Positions 1 through 8,698 are shown, numbered from the stretch's first letter. The stretch is 64,000 nt of DNA from Algoriphagus chordae (GCF_003254055.1 NZ_QKZT01000004.1:62001-126000); one strand, 5' to 3'. Made by a program: numbers and translations. The notes: generated from the sequence alone by a model not told the origin.

Positions 1-1
1 C

Positions 2-1126
2 GCGCTGGGTCTGGCAGTCTCACTCGTTTCCTTTATGGTTTTGGGTGGTTTTCAGAGCACTGTGTCGGAGAAGGTCTACGGTTTTACGGGTCATTATCAG
101 GTGCAGCGATTCACCATGAGTAATGATTTTGAAGAGTCGCCTTTCTCCTTGAATTCTCAATTCAGCCAAACGCATCAAATCCTTCCTTTTATTACCAAAG
201 TTCAGTCCTTTGCGCACAAAGCCGCACTGATCAAAGGGGAGGAAGAAGTACAAGGAGTGCTGATGAAAGGAGTAGGGCAGGATTTTGATACGCTGGGATT
301 CAAAAAATATCTGATCGAAGGACGGATGCTGCGAATTCCGGATGAAGGAACTAGCAATGAAGTGCTGCTAAGTAAGTACATCGCAAACCAGCTATTGCTG
401 AATGTAGGAGATAAAATTACCCTTTACTTTGTGCAAGATCCACCAAGATATCGGCGAGTGGAAGTAGTGGGTATCTTTGAAACCTACCTGGAAAATTTCG
501 ATCAAAAGATCATAATCGGCGAATTGCAGACGATCAGAAATCTAAATGATTGGACCAAAGATCAAATCGGTGGCTTGGAGATTTTTGTCGATGACTTTGC
601 TAAAATCGATTCATATACTCCTAAAATGGAGGAGCTTATGGATTACGATCTAAAGTTGATCAGTAGCCAAGATAAATTTTTGGAGATCTTCGATTGGCTC
701 AAGCTTTTGGATAATAATGTCTATGTATTTATAGGTTTGATAGGTTTCGTAGCGATCTTCAACATGGGAGCAATTCTCTTTATTTTGATTATGGAGCGAA
801 CCCAAATGATCGGTTTGCTAAAAGCGCTGGGATCAACAAATAAACAGATCAGAACCATCTTTTTTTGGAATGGTATCAATATCCTTCTGAGGGGCTTGGT
901 AATCGGGAATGCACTGGGACTTGGCATCGGATTTCTGCAAGATCAATTCAAATTGATTCCGCTTGATGCAGCGAGTTATTACATGAGTTATGTGCCGATT
1001 GATTGGAACTGGCCAGCATTTATAATGATAAATGTGGGAATTACGCTGATGACTGCAGCGGTGTTGCTGATACCAGTGATGGTGATTTCTAGAGTTGATC
1101 CTATTCGGTCAATCCGCTTTGATTAA
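2..1126 (+). CDS. FtsX-family ABC transporter permease (5'-truncated)
   Basis: Membrane subunit of an FtsX/LolC/MacB-type ABC transporter; this family uses ATP hydrolysis to work on lipoproteins, exported molecules or the envelope rather than forming a classical import channel. The reading frame is open from base 2, so the N-terminus and first membrane helix lie outside the window. What remains is a periplasmic MacB-PCD-like domain (to about base 700), then three hydrophobic segments near bases 721-830, 880-940 and 1010-1100, the usual C-terminal FtsX arrangement, including the family-typical 'ERTQMIGLLKALG' stretch in the cytoplasmic loop. It ends with TAA at 1124-1126 and overlaps the convergent glycosyltransferase by 26 bp. 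The LolC/E-type assignment is inferred; the ATPase partner is not in view. Confidence 0.85.
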   Translation, partial: ALGLAVSLVSFMVLGGFQSTVSEKVYGFTGHYQVQRFTMSNDFEESPFSLNSQFSQTHQILPFITKVQSFAHKAALIKGEEEVQGVLMKGVGQDFDTLGFKKYLIEGRMLRIPDEGTSNEVLLSKYIANQLLLNVGDKITLYFVQDPPRYRRVEVVGIFETYLENFDQKIIIGELQTIRNLNDWTKDQIGGLEIFVDDFAKIDSYTPKMEELMDYDLKLISSQDKFLEIFDWLKLLDNNVYVFIGLIGFVAIFNMGAILFILIMERTQMIGLLKALGSTNKQIRTIFFWNGINILLRGLVIGNALGLGIGFLQDQFKLIPLDAASYYMSYVPIDWNWPAFIMINVGITLMTAAVLLIPVMVISRVDPIRSIRFD

Positions 1127-1856
1127 GCTGGTATGGGCTGAAAATACTTTTGATTTTCATGGAGATCACTCCAAAACCTGCTTCTTTAAAAATCCCGCGA
1201 CTCATTTTAGATGTGCCTTTGGTGCGGTCTGTGAATATTATTGGTATTTCCACTAGTTTGAATCCGAGCTTCCAAGAGGTGAATTTCATTTCAATCTGAA
1301 AAGCATAGCCAACAAATCGAACTTCATCCAATTTGATTCCTTCAAGAACAGATCTGTGGTAACATTTGAAACCAGCAGTAGCATCTTTTATAGGCAATCC
1401 AGTAATGAATTTCACGTAAATACTCGCACAATAAGACATCAAAACTCTTCCCATTGGCCAGTTTACCACATTTACTCCTGTGATATATCGAGAGCCAATA
1501 GCTAAGTCATAACTGCGGTCTGCACATGCATTGTATAGTCGGATCAGGTCATCAGGATTATGTGAAAAGTCAGCATCCATCTCGAAGATGAAGTCATACT
1601 CTCGCTCTAAAGCCCACTTGAAACCCGTGATATAGGCTGTTCCCAAACCTAATTTTCCCTGTCGCTCTATTAGATGAAGTCTATCAGCAAAGCTTAGTTG
1701 CAATGCCTTTACCAGGTTCCCTGTACCATCAGGACTACCATCGTCTATGACCAAAAGCTCAAACCCACCATCAAGATTCATCACCGCTTGGATGATCTCT
1801 TGGATGTTTTCTTTCTCATTGAAAGTAGGGATTATGACGAGTTTTCTATGGTTCAT
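1101..1856 (-). CDS. Polyprenol monophosphomannose synthase-like GT2 glycosyltransferase
   Basis: Family 2 glycosyltransferase of the dolichol-phosphate mannose synthase type: it would transfer a hexose from a nucleotide sugar to a polyprenyl phosphate at the inner face of the cytoplasmic membrane. Visible motifs are the N-terminal 'PTFNEKENI' loop, 'VIDDGSPDGT', the DxD-like 'MDADFSHNP' (metal/nucleotide-sugar site) and 'GSRYITG'. The 251-residue length fits soluble or peripheral DPM1-like enzymes without C-terminal membrane helices. I chose the ATG at 1856 because the protein then starts MNHRKLVIIP directly before the Rossmann strand; an in-frame ATG at 1874 would add six residues. The 3' end overlaps the convergent permease gene by 26 bp. 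Sugar specificity cannot be read from the sequence. Confidence 0.88.
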   Translation of the reverse strand: MNHRKLVIIPTFNEKENIQEIIQAVMNLDGGFELLVIDDGSPDGTGNLVKALQLSFADRLHLIERQGKLGLGTAYITGFKWALEREYDFIFEMDADFSHNPDDLIRLYNACADRSYDLAIGSRYITGVNVVNWPMGRVLMSYCASIYVKFITGLPIKDATAGFKCYHRSVLEGIKLDEVRFVGYAFQIEMKFTSWKLGFKLVEIPIIFTDRTKGTSKMSRGIFKEAGFGVISMKIKSIFSPYQLNQSGLTE

Positions 1857-2011
1857 ATTTTGAGCAAAAGCCAAAAGTAAGCTTAAAGACCGATTTTAGA
1901 AGAACGGACTATGTAAATTTTGGTTAAACTGTATTGTTGCTCGAAATATATAGTTGACTAAGAATGACTTAACTAAGAAAAAGAGTTTACGTTTCTTTCA
2001 ACTGGTTTTGA

Positions 2012-2812
2012 TTATGAATTGCAAAAGGCAAGTTGGTCTTTCGCGTATTGACTTCCTTTGTTCGCCGCAGTTTGTATCAATTGGCAGCCCTCAGAATTAC
2101 CCATTGCGGCCATAAGCAGGCCTTTGTGCGCCATAGCTTCTATATGATTTGGGTTTTTCTTCAAGACTGTGTCAAAATCCTCTATCGCCCATTCTACATA
2201 GCCTGCATTCATATAAGCAAAGCCACGGTTGTAAACTCCTATCAGATTATCGGGCTCACGGTTGACATAGGCATTGAATAAAGCAGCACATCCCAAAGCA
2301 TCTCCCTGGTAAGCTACAGCCAAGCCAGTATAGAAATAAACCTTAGGATAATCAGGATTCAAATCGGTAGCTAGTCTGAGGAATTCCTCTGCTTTCATGA
2401 ATTTGCCAGTCATAATCATTGTGCGGCCAAGCAAATATAAAATATCAAAGTCATTGGAATCGAGTGAGGCAGCTCGAAGAAGCTTAAGCTCAGCTTGATC
2501 ATATTCTTTTTGCTCGAACAATAACTTTCCAAGTCCTGCATAAGCCTGTGCGTATTGATCGTCAATTGAAATAATACGCTCGTAATCAGCTTTTGATTGC
2601 TCGATTTTACCGATTTCTTCATAGCAGCGAGCTCGCAAATGGAGCGCCTTGACATCAGTCACATGAAAAAAGAGATATTGATTCAGATCTGAGATTGCAT
2701 CCTCATACTTCTTATTATTGAAAAGTTGCTCAATATTTTGGATGTTGCTTGAGCAGGAGCTACTTGCAATTATTAATAAAAGAATAGTCAGGGTACGTAA
2801 AAGTCGTTTCAT
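2012..2812 (-). CDS. TPR-repeat lipoprotein
   Basis: A 266-residue exported protein with a lipoprotein signal peptide: basic start MKRLLRTL, hydrophobic stretch, then a lipobox ending at Cys20 (ASSSC). The rest is a run of tetratricopeptide repeats of 34 residues, recognisable from spaced Ala/Gly/Tyr positions such as 'AYAGLGKLLFEQKEYDQAE' and 'VYNRGFAYMNAGYVEWAIEDF'. TPR solenoids bind other proteins, so this is probably a periplasmic or outer-membrane adaptor; no partner is evident. It stands alone between the convergently ended glycosyltransferase and the his operon terminator. No catalytic motif is present. Confidence 0.8.
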   Translation of the reverse strand: MKRLLRTLTILLLIIASSSCSSNIQNIEQLFNNKKYEDAISDLNQYLFFHVTDVKALHLRARCYEEIGKIEQSKADYERIISIDDQYAQAYAGLGKLLFEQKEYDQAELKLLRAASLDSNDFDILYLLGRTMIMTGKFMKAEEFLRLATDLNPDYPKVYFYTGLAVAYQGDALGCAALFNAYVNREPDNLIGVYNRGFAYMNAGYVEWAIEDFDTVLKKNPNHIEAMAHKGLLMAAMGNSEGCQLIQTAANKGSQYAKDQLAFCNS

Positions 2813-2831
2813 GACTAAATGAACAAAAAAA

Positions 2832-2876
2832 TAAGGATTAGGAAAAATATTTCATGTGAAATTTTCCTAATCCTTA
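2832..2876 (-). terminator. Terminator of the his operon
   Basis: Arms TAAGGATTAGGAAAA (2832-2846) and TTTTCCTAATCCTTA (2862-2876) are perfect inverted repeats, and the loop holds a nested repeat ATTTCA/TGAAAT. Read on the minus strand the stem is followed by a T-rich run (positions 2831-2825), as expected for an intrinsic terminator. It lies between the hisB stop and the TPR gene start. Confidence 0.8.
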
Positions 2877-2886
2877 TAATATTCCT

Positions 2887-2917
2887 GATCATTTCGATTT
2901 TCGAGATAGAAATGATC
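2887..2917 (-). repeat. Second inverted repeat after hisB
   Basis: Perfect arms GATCATTTC (2887-2895) and GAAATGATC (2909-2917) separated by 13 bp, directly after the hisB stop and before the main terminator. No T-run follows it on the minus strand, so it may stabilise the 3' end of the transcript rather than terminate it. Confidence 0.55.
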
Positions 2918-2932
2918 CTAATCTACTGATGA

Positions 2933-4030
2933 TTAGAGAACTCCCTTGGTACTCGGAAGTTGATTTATATTTCTAGGATCTCTCATTACAGCCATTTTAA
3001 TAGCTCTTGCAAGAGCCTTGAAAATGGCTTCAATCTTATGATGTTCGTTGGCACCTTCAGCTTTGATATTCAGATTACATTTGGCAGTATCCGAGAAAGA
3101 TTTGAAGAAATGGTAAAACATCTCAGTAGGCATATCACCAACTTTTTCTCGTTTGAATTCCGCATCCCAAACGATCCAGGGTCTCCCTCCAAAATCAATC
3201 GCAGCCTGCGCCAATACATCATCCATAGGCAATAGGAAACCATAGCGATAAATACCTTTTTTGTCTCCCAAAGCTTTCAAATAAGCCTCGCCAAGTGCTA
3301 GGGCAGTGTCTTCAATTGTATGATGTTCATCTATATGCAAGTCACCATTTACCTTGATTTCCAGATCTGTGCTACCATGTTTTCCTAGTTGTTCCAGCAT
3401 ATGGTCAAAGAAATGCAAACCTGTCTTGATATCGCAGTGGCCGTTTCCGTCTAAGTTTAGCTTGATATAGATATCAGTCTCAGAAGTTTTGCGACTTACT
3501 TCAGCAGCACGAGGAGGCATTTTCAGAAACTCATAGATCTCATCCCAATCTGTAGTGCTCAAAGCAGCGCTTTCATTTGGCTCTCCGATGAAAATGGCTT
3601 TTGCCCCAAGATTCTCAGCAAGCTTCACGTCGGTCAATCGATCTCCGATTACAAAGGAGTTTGCAAGATCATACTCTTCAGAAAAGTAAGCTGTCAAAAG
3701 GCCAGTATTAGGCTTTCTGGTAGGAGCATTTTCACTTACAAAGGTCTTGTCTACATGGATTTCCTTGAAGAAAATATTCTCCTGCTCCAGCGTTTTCAGC
3801 ATCTTAAATTGTGCTGGCCAGAAGCTGCTTTCAGGAAATGAATCTGTTCCCAAACCATCTTGATTTGTCACCATGACCAGTTCATATTCAGTCTCTTCGG
3901 CGATCTTTCGAAGGTTAGAAATAGCCTTCGGCAAAAACTCTAACTTCTCTAGGCTATCAACCTGATAATCAGTTGGTGGTTCTTTAATAATCGTACCATC
4001 CCGATCTATAAAAAGTACTTTCTTTTGCAT
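2933..4030 (-). CDS. hisB: HisB: histidinol-phosphatase / imidazoleglycerol-phosphate dehydratase
   Basis: Bifunctional enzyme for steps 6 and 8 of histidine biosynthesis. The N-terminal HAD phosphatase part (about residues 1-165) carries 'DRDGT' with Asp9 and Asp11, and the later '[12 protein letters not shown]' motif. The C-terminal dehydratase part has the metal-binding signatures '[13 protein letters not shown]', '[11 protein letters not shown]' and '[13 protein letters not shown]'. The 365-residue length matches the fused enterobacterial-type HisB. It is last in hisG-hisD-hisC-hisB, starts 3 bp after the hisC stop, and is followed by a terminator, so hisH, hisA, hisF and hisI must lie elsewhere. 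Confidence 0.97.
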   Translation of the reverse strand: MQKKVLFIDRDGTIIKEPPTDYQVDSLEKLEFLPKAISNLRKIAEETEYELVMVTNQDGLGTDSFPESSFWPAQFKMLKTLEQENIFFKEIHVDKTFVSENAPTRKPNTGLLTAYFSEEYDLANSFVIGDRLTDVKLAENLGAKAIFIGEPNESAALSTTDWDEIYEFLKMPPRAAEVSRKTSETDIYIKLNLDGNGHCDIKTGLHFFDHMLEQLGKHGSTDLEIKVNGDLHIDEHHTIEDTALALGEAYLKALGDKKGIYRYGFLLPMDDVLAQAAIDFGGRPWIVWDAEFKREKVGDMPTEMFYHFFKSFSDTAKCNLNIKAEGANEHHKIEAIFKALARAIKMAVMRDPRNINQLPSTKGVL

Positions 4031-4033
4031 GGT

Positions 4034-5101
4034 TTATAGGTTAAAACTTTCGGTGTATATTTTTTTCAAGGCTTGTAAAAAAGCCTCATTTTCTGGTCTT
4101 GTACCAACAGAGATTCTTAGGCATTCCTCACATAGTTGCACTTTCGATCTATTTCTAACGATGATTTTTTCTTCGATCAGATCATCATAGACATGACTTG
4201 CATTTGGGATTTTCACCAAAAGAAAGTTTGCATGGGAAGGATAGATCTTTTCCACAAAATCAAGAGCTGTCATTTCCTTCCTCAGGTATTCTCTTTCTTG
4301 TAGCATATCCGCAATCATAGCATTGACTTTAGCAACATTTCGTACTGCTGCCAAGACTGTTTGCTGAGTTAGACCAGAGATATTATATGGAGGCTTAATA
4401 CGATTGAGGACTTTGATCATCTGCTTTGACGCGAATGCCATGCCCAAGCGCAAGGATGCTAGTCCCCAAGCCTTGGAGAAGGTCTGCATCACGAGCAGAT
4501 TACCATAGTCGTTTATATAATTGGTAAAACTTGGCTCATCGCTAAAATCTATGTAAGCTTCATCTACGACTACTAGGCCTTTGAATTCTTGAAGTAATCG
4601 CAGGATATCCTCACGGTTCACCTTATTCCCACTAGGGTTGTTGGGTGAGCAGACAAATATGATCTTGGTATGCTCATCCGTAGCGCCTAGGATTTTGTCT
4701 GTCTGAAGCTGGAAATCTGCTGTAAGTGGAATCTTGCGAGTTTCCACATCATTGATACCGGCACTTACCTCATACATTCCATAGGTAGGAGGTAGGAGTA
4801 TCACATTATCTTTTCCTGGATTGCAAAATGCTCTGAATAGAAGGTCTATCGCCTCGTCAGAACCATTTCCTAAGAAAATCTGAGAGGATTTCACATTCTT
4901 TATTTCAGCTATTTCAGCCTTTAGTTCAAGCTGATATGGATCAGGATAGCGATTGTAATCCTCGTCTGTGACTGATCCATAAGGATTTTCGTTTGCATCC
5001 AGAAATATGCCTTCCTTGCCTGTATATTCATCACGAGCGGATGTATATGGCAAAAGATTCACTATGTGTGGTCTAAGTAATGGGGTTATGTCAAACTTCA
5101 T
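4034..5101 (-). CDS. hisC: HisC: histidinol-phosphate aminotransferase
   Basis: PLP-dependent class I/II aminotransferase converting imidazole-acetol phosphate and glutamate to histidinol phosphate and 2-oxoglutarate. Visible signatures are 'LDANENPYG' near residue 35, 'GNGSDEAIDLL' near 79, 'SPNNPSGN' near 152, 'VVDEAYIDF' near 178 and the PLP-binding Lys210 in 'TFSKAWGLASLRLG'. Length 355 residues is normal. The gene overlaps the hisD stop by 4 bp (ATGA type) and is followed 3 bp later by hisB, so it is translationally coupled within the his operon. Confidence 0.97.
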   Translation of the reverse strand: MKFDITPLLRPHIVNLLPYTSARDEYTGKEGIFLDANENPYGSVTDEDYNRYPDPYQLELKAEIAEIKNVKSSQIFLGNGSDEAIDLLFRAFCNPGKDNVILLPPTYGMYEVSAGINDVETRKIPLTADFQLQTDKILGATDEHTKIIFVCSPNNPSGNKVNREDILRLLQEFKGLVVVDEAYIDFSDEPSFTNYINDYGNLLVMQTFSKAWGLASLRLGMAFASKQMIKVLNRIKPPYNISGLTQQTVLAAVRNVAKVNAMIADMLQEREYLRKEMTALDFVEKIYPSHANFLLVKIPNASHVYDDLIEEKIIVRNRSKVQLCEECLRISVGTRPENEAFLQALKKIYTESFNL

Positions 5102-6393
5102 TTGTTCTGTTTATTAAGATGTTTGAGTCTTATAGTAACGGCATTTTTGTGCCCTTCCAGTAGTTCATTTTCCGCCATGATTTCTATGGTCGGCCCTATG
5201 TTTTTCAATCCCTCTGGTGTAATTTTTTGATAAGTGATTTTCTTCACAAAACTGTCTAGCGATACTCCGCTATAATTTCTTGCGTAGCCGTAAGTAGGCA
5301 AGGTGTGGTTAGTGCCAGAGGCATAATCTCCTGCTGATTCAGGGGTGAAGTTGCCTATGAAGACTGAACCTGCGTTGTACACGGCATTCACGGCTTTGTC
5401 TTCTTCCTCTACACTGATAATTAAGTGCTCAGGAGCATAGAAATTGATCAGCTCCATAGCTTCCTCAGCATTGTCCATTAATACAGCTCGGGAATTTGCT
5501 AAAGCTTTTTTGGCGATATCCTTTCTAGGTAAATTCTCCAGCTGTTCATCAATTTTTTTGATGACCTTCTTGGCAAATTTCTCAGTTTCGGTGACCAAAA
5601 TAACCTGGCTGTCTACGCCATGCTCTGCCTGAGAAAGCAGGTCTGCAGCTACGAAAGATGCATTTGCGGAAGCATCAGCGTATACCAATACCTCCGATGG
5701 TCCTGCTGGCATGTCAATAGCTACGCCGTATTTAGTGGCTGTTTGCTTGGCTGCGGTTACGAATTGATTTCCAGGGCCAAAGATCTTATCAACTTTGGGC
5801 ACACTTTCAGTTCCAAAAGTCATGGCCGCAATAGCCTGAGCACCGCCCACTTTTACGATTTTGCTGATGCCAATCAAATTAGCAGTGTAAAGTATTGCTG
5901 GGTGGATTTTACCTTCTTTGTTGGGAGGGGAGCAAAGCACTATTTCCTTGCATCCAGCCAATACTGCAGGTATTCCCAACATCAATACGGTACTGAAGAG
6001 TGGGGCAGTTCCCCCTGGAATATATAATCCAACCTTTTGGATGGCTACGCTTTTTCTCTTACAAACTACTCCAGGCATCACTTCATCCACCAATTCAGGC
6101 GTTTCTTGTGCCTTATGGAATCGTTCAATATTTGCTTTAGCGACCTGGATCGCTTCTTTTAATGCTGGATCAAGTGCCTCTGATGCAGATTGTATTTCTA
6201 TTTCAGAAGGGAAAAGTGAATCTAACTCAACATGATCGTATTCCATTGCGAATTTGAAAAGGGCTTTGTCGCCATTTCTTTTCACTTTTCGCAGAATTGG
6301 TTTCACGATCTTATTGATCTCCTTGGTTTTGAACACTGGACGAGCCAATTGTTTCTTCCAAGAATCCTTAGCGGGGTTGTCAAGGATTTTCAT
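5098..6393 (-). CDS. hisD: HisD: histidinol dehydrogenase
   Basis: Zinc- and NAD-dependent enzyme oxidising histidinol to histidine in the last two steps of the pathway. The 431-residue protein shows the family landmarks 'GLYIPGGTAPLFST', 'GPGNQFVTAAKQ', 'DMPAGPSEVLV', 'SQAEHGVDSQ' (zinc site Gln/His) and 'YAPEHL' (catalytic Glu-His pair), and ends with the typical 'EGHKNAVTIRL'. It is second in the operon, 40 bp after hisG, and overlaps hisC by 4 bp. Nothing looks unusual or truncated. Confidence 0.97.
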   Translation of the reverse strand: MKILDNPAKDSWKKQLARPVFKTKEINKIVKPILRKVKRNGDKALFKFAMEYDHVELDSLFPSEIEIQSASEALDPALKEAIQVAKANIERFHKAQETPELVDEVMPGVVCKRKSVAIQKVGLYIPGGTAPLFSTVLMLGIPAVLAGCKEIVLCSPPNKEGKIHPAILYTANLIGISKIVKVGGAQAIAAMTFGTESVPKVDKIFGPGNQFVTAAKQTATKYGVAIDMPAGPSEVLVYADASANASFVAADLLSQAEHGVDSQVILVTETEKFAKKVIKKIDEQLENLPRKDIAKKALANSRAVLMDNAEEAMELINFYAPEHLIISVEEEDKAVNAVYNAGSVFIGNFTPESAGDYASGTNHTLPTYGYARNYSGVSLDSFVKKITYQKITPEGLKNIGPTIEIMAENELLEGHKNAVTIRLKHLNKQNK

Positions 6394-6433
6394 AGGTAGT
6401 AGAATCTAATGTGGAGAATACTGCTTATTTCGA

Positions 6434-7294
6434 TTAAAGAATCATCTTCTCAATAGGAACGACTAGGATGCCTTCTGCACCAGCAGCTCTGAGTTCCTCA
6501 ATGTTTTCCCAGAATTGATCCTCGTTCAAAACGGAGTGCACAGAGGACCAACCTTCTTGCGCCAGTGGAAGTATAGTAGGGCTACGCATACCAGGAATCA
6601 ATGAGATGATTTTGTCTATAGATTCGTTTGGGGCATTGAGCAATACGTATTTACTGCTTTTTCCTTTTTGGACGGCGTTGATTCTAAAGAGGAGCTTTTC
6701 GGCTATTTCCTTCTTCCAGTCTGGAAGATCGTTGTGCGCTATTAAAACAGCTTCGGATTTGAAGATTTCTTCCACTTCCTTCAGACCATTCATCATTAGC
6801 GTAGAGCCAGAGCTTACGATATCGCAAATTCCTTCTGCCAAACCTATGCTTGGAGCGATCTCTACTGAACCTGAGATTTCGTGAATATCAGCCTTGATAT
6901 TTTGGGCTTTAAGGTAATCACCAAGGATCTTTGGGTAGGAGGTCGCAATGTTTTTCCCTTCGAAAAAGGATACGCCAGAATATTCCTGTCCTTTGGCTAC
7001 GGCTAGCGAAAGTCGGCATTTAGAAAAGCCTAAAGCCTTCATCGTAGTGACATTCTTGTCTTTCTCTACGACTTCATTTTGTCCTACTATTCCAAGATCT
7101 GCAACACCATCGGCCACGTAGCCAGGGATATCATCATCGCGAAGGAATAAGAATTCGATTGGGAAATTGGTGGAAGTAGACTTGAGTTTGCCTGTTCCGT
7201 TATAAAATTTAATACCACATTCTTTGATGAGGCTAAGTGAATCGTCTGATAGTCTGCCGCTTTTTTGCACGGCAATACGGATTATTTTTTCCAT
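6434..7294 (-). CDS. hisG: HisG: ATP phosphoribosyltransferase (long form)
   Basis: First and feedback-controlled enzyme of histidine synthesis, joining ATP and PRPP. The 286-residue length is the long form that carries its own C-terminal ACT-like regulatory domain (about residues 210-286), so no HisZ partner is required. Recognisable motifs are the N-terminal 'IAVQKSGRLSDDSL', 'ADLGIVGQNEV' and the PRPP-binding region 'EGICDIVSSGSTLMMNGL'. It heads hisGDCB. A promoter and a short His-rich leader peptide lie upstream, so the operon may be controlled both by feedback on this enzyme and by attenuation in the leader. Confidence 0.97.
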   Translation of the reverse strand: MEKIIRIAVQKSGRLSDDSLSLIKECGIKFYNGTGKLKSTSTNFPIEFLFLRDDDIPGYVADGVADLGIVGQNEVVEKDKNVTTMKALGFSKCRLSLAVAKGQEYSGVSFFEGKNIATSYPKILGDYLKAQNIKADIHEISGSVEIAPSIGLAEGICDIVSSGSTLMMNGLKEVEEIFKSEAVLIAHNDLPDWKKEIAEKLLFRINAVQKGKSSKYVLLNAPNESIDKIISLIPGMRSPTILPLAQEGWSSVHSVLNEDQFWENIEELRAAGAEGILVVPIEKMIL

Positions 7295-7347
7295 GGTCGC
7301 AAGTTACGCTAAGAAGTAAAAGATTGTAATAAATGTTGGCGAAAAGC

Positions 7348-7408
7348 GGAATCCCTATCATCGGCTTCACCGGGTTTGTAAAAATATTCCTCAGGAGGAA
7401 TGATGGAA
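7348..7408 (-). promoter_or_regulatory. Candidate his attenuator (alternative hairpins)
   Basis: On the minus strand, AUUCCU (7401-7396) pairs with AGGAAU (7391-7386) in a hairpin spanning the leader stop codon and followed by five U (7384-7380). A competing pairing joins GGAAU (7390-7386) to AUUCC (7352-7348). A further one pairs CCAUCAU (7406-7400), which contains two His codons, with AUGAU(A)GG (7361-7354). Mutually exclusive stems involving the codons where a ribosome would stall are what an amino-acid attenuator needs. The pairings are read by eye, with no energy calculation, and the assignment as attenuator is inference. Confidence 0.5.
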
Positions 7409-7474
7409 ATGGTGCACCAAGTTGCCCTGATGTGCTGTTGCCAAAAAATCAATATTTCTATTGTTGTTTTCCAT
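7391..7474 (-). CDS. His operon leader peptide (HisL-like)
   Basis: A 27-codon ORF from ATG at 7474-7472 to TGA at 7393-7391, just upstream of hisG. Its C-terminal half holds five His codons, four of them in the cluster HHFHH (7414-7400) three residues before the stop. Such clusters are the hallmark of leader peptides at which ribosomes pause when charged His-tRNA is scarce. The ATG lies only about 10 bp after the -7 box of a consensus promoter, so the transcript would be nearly leaderless. The peptide has no other recognisable function. The start could also be set further upstream by in-frame codons, but the promoter position argues for 7474. Confidence 0.7.
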   Translation of the reverse strand: MENNNRNIDFLATAHQGNLVHHFHHSS

Positions 7475-7483
7475 TATCGTTGG

Positions 7484-7514
7484 CAAAGATAGACTTCGAT
7501 TAATAAAATGCAAA
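7484..7514 (-). promoter_or_regulatory. Promoter of the his operon
   Basis: On the minus strand: -33 element TTTG (7514-7511), 19-bp spacer, -7 element TATCTTTG (7491-7484). This is a full match to the Bacteroidota primary-sigma consensus TTTG-N19-TAnnTTTG. Transcription would start near 7479, a few bases before the leader-peptide ATG. Confidence 0.75.
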
Positions 7515-7597
7515 TTGAGATAAACTTTTTTGCAGTATTTTTTATCTTGTAACTGTACTATCCTGTAATAGCCTTTCACAAAAAGTATCGCTCCAGC

Positions 7598-8698
7598 TTA
7601 ATCTTTTTGAATGATTTCATCCAATTCTTCCCAGTCTCCTGCAAGTGCTTGAGTTATGACTTGATTCCATTTGGATTGCATCCCGCTATTAATGCCATGT
7701 TTCGTTTGGCTGTCATACAATTCCTGCAAGCGATTCATCTCTCTGTAAGCATCCAGATATATGTCATTGAGCTTCGCTTCAAAAAGATCTGGTTCCAATT
7801 CAGTAGCATTCAACCTAGCTATCATACGATCTGCAGCAATTCGAGTCAAATCAAAATGTCTTTGCTCATGATTGTTGGCATAAGCATTTGCATCCTTTAC
7901 CCAAGATTGGCTAGGGAGCATATATACTTTTACCTTGATGGTCTGTACGATTTCTCCAGCTTCTATACTGGCATTTCCCTCTATCGCCAAACTGCTGAAG
8001 ATCGTCGCGTTGAATGTACTTAGTGGATTGGGAGAATCCCTGAAGTCATCCCAAGTCAGCGGTTGTGCTGGATCATAGAATACCGTGTCTCGGCTACTTT
8101 CTCTTGTAGGGTCGAGGATATTCAATTTGACTTTTTTCACCAGGGATCTGTTGCTTTGATATTGGGTGCTGATCCATGCATCGAAATATTCCCAGCTATT
8201 CTCAAATAGCGTCTGAATGGAAGATTCTACATAATGCATCTGTGTGGCAGGTCTGCTATATTCAAGTTTGCCATTGAAATCGACAAGATGAACAGGTTCT
8301 TGTTTTCCGAGTAAAAAGAAGCCTAAGCTTAACTGTAACTCGCCTTTATATGCTCTTCTGTCAGCTTGAAAAACCTCTTTTAGGTCTAGGTTATAGATTT
8401 TTACTTCCAACTCATGGGAGATATTTTGGCTTGGACTGACCATAGCTTTGTAAAAAGCTAGTGCTTCTTGAGCTAGCTCTTCCTCAAAGCTTAGCTCGTT
8501 CTTTTCCCGCTGAGGATCATAGATTTGTCCAATGGATTTGTCGACACGAGAATCCAATACTTGCTTGAAAATGTAATTTCTTTCTTGAGGAGCTTTTTCC
8601 GCAGGCTGAAGTTTTACAATTACTTTTTGTGCAAAAGTATTCTGAGTGCCAATAGCCATTGCTAGTAGAAGAACAACTGATGACAGGATTCGAATCAT
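7598..8698 (-). CDS. Secreted DUF922-type putative zinc peptidase
   Basis: A 366-residue exported protein with a type I signal peptide (cut near 'TFA-Q', residue 23-24). The C-terminal third matches the DUF922 pattern: 'LTWDDFRDSPNP' near residue 214, then an HExxH-like 'HEQRH' at 277-281 inside 'NNHEQRHFDLTRI', and near the end 'YDSQTKHGINSGMQSKWN'. HExxH normally binds zinc and supplies the catalytic Glu in metallopeptidases, so a periplasmic peptidase is plausible; activity is unproven for the family as far as I know. The N-terminal 200 residues are unassigned. It is a single gene with its own likely promoter at 8748-8779. Confidence 0.75.
   Translation of the reverse strand: MIRILSSVVLLLAMAIGTQNTFAQKVIVKLQPAEKAPQERNYIFKQVLDSRVDKSIGQIYDPQREKNELSFEEELAQEALAFYKAMVSPSQNISHELEVKIYNLDLKEVFQADRRAYKGELQLSLGFFLLGKQEPVHLVDFNGKLEYSRPATQMHYVESSIQTLFENSWEYFDAWISTQYQSNRSLVKKVKLNILDPTRESSRDTVFYDPAQPLTWDDFRDSPNPLSTFNATIFSSLAIEGNASIEAGEIVQTIKVKVYMLPSQSWVKDANAYANNHEQRHFDLTRIAADRMIARLNATELEPDLFEAKLNDIYLDAYREMNRLQELYDSQTKHGINSGMQSKWNQVITQALAGDWEELDEIIQKD

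Noticed and set aside
7295-7390. T-box or known riboswitch before hisG
   Set aside because: No T-box UGGN sequence with the long specifier stem is recognisable, and a His-rich ORF explains the region better.
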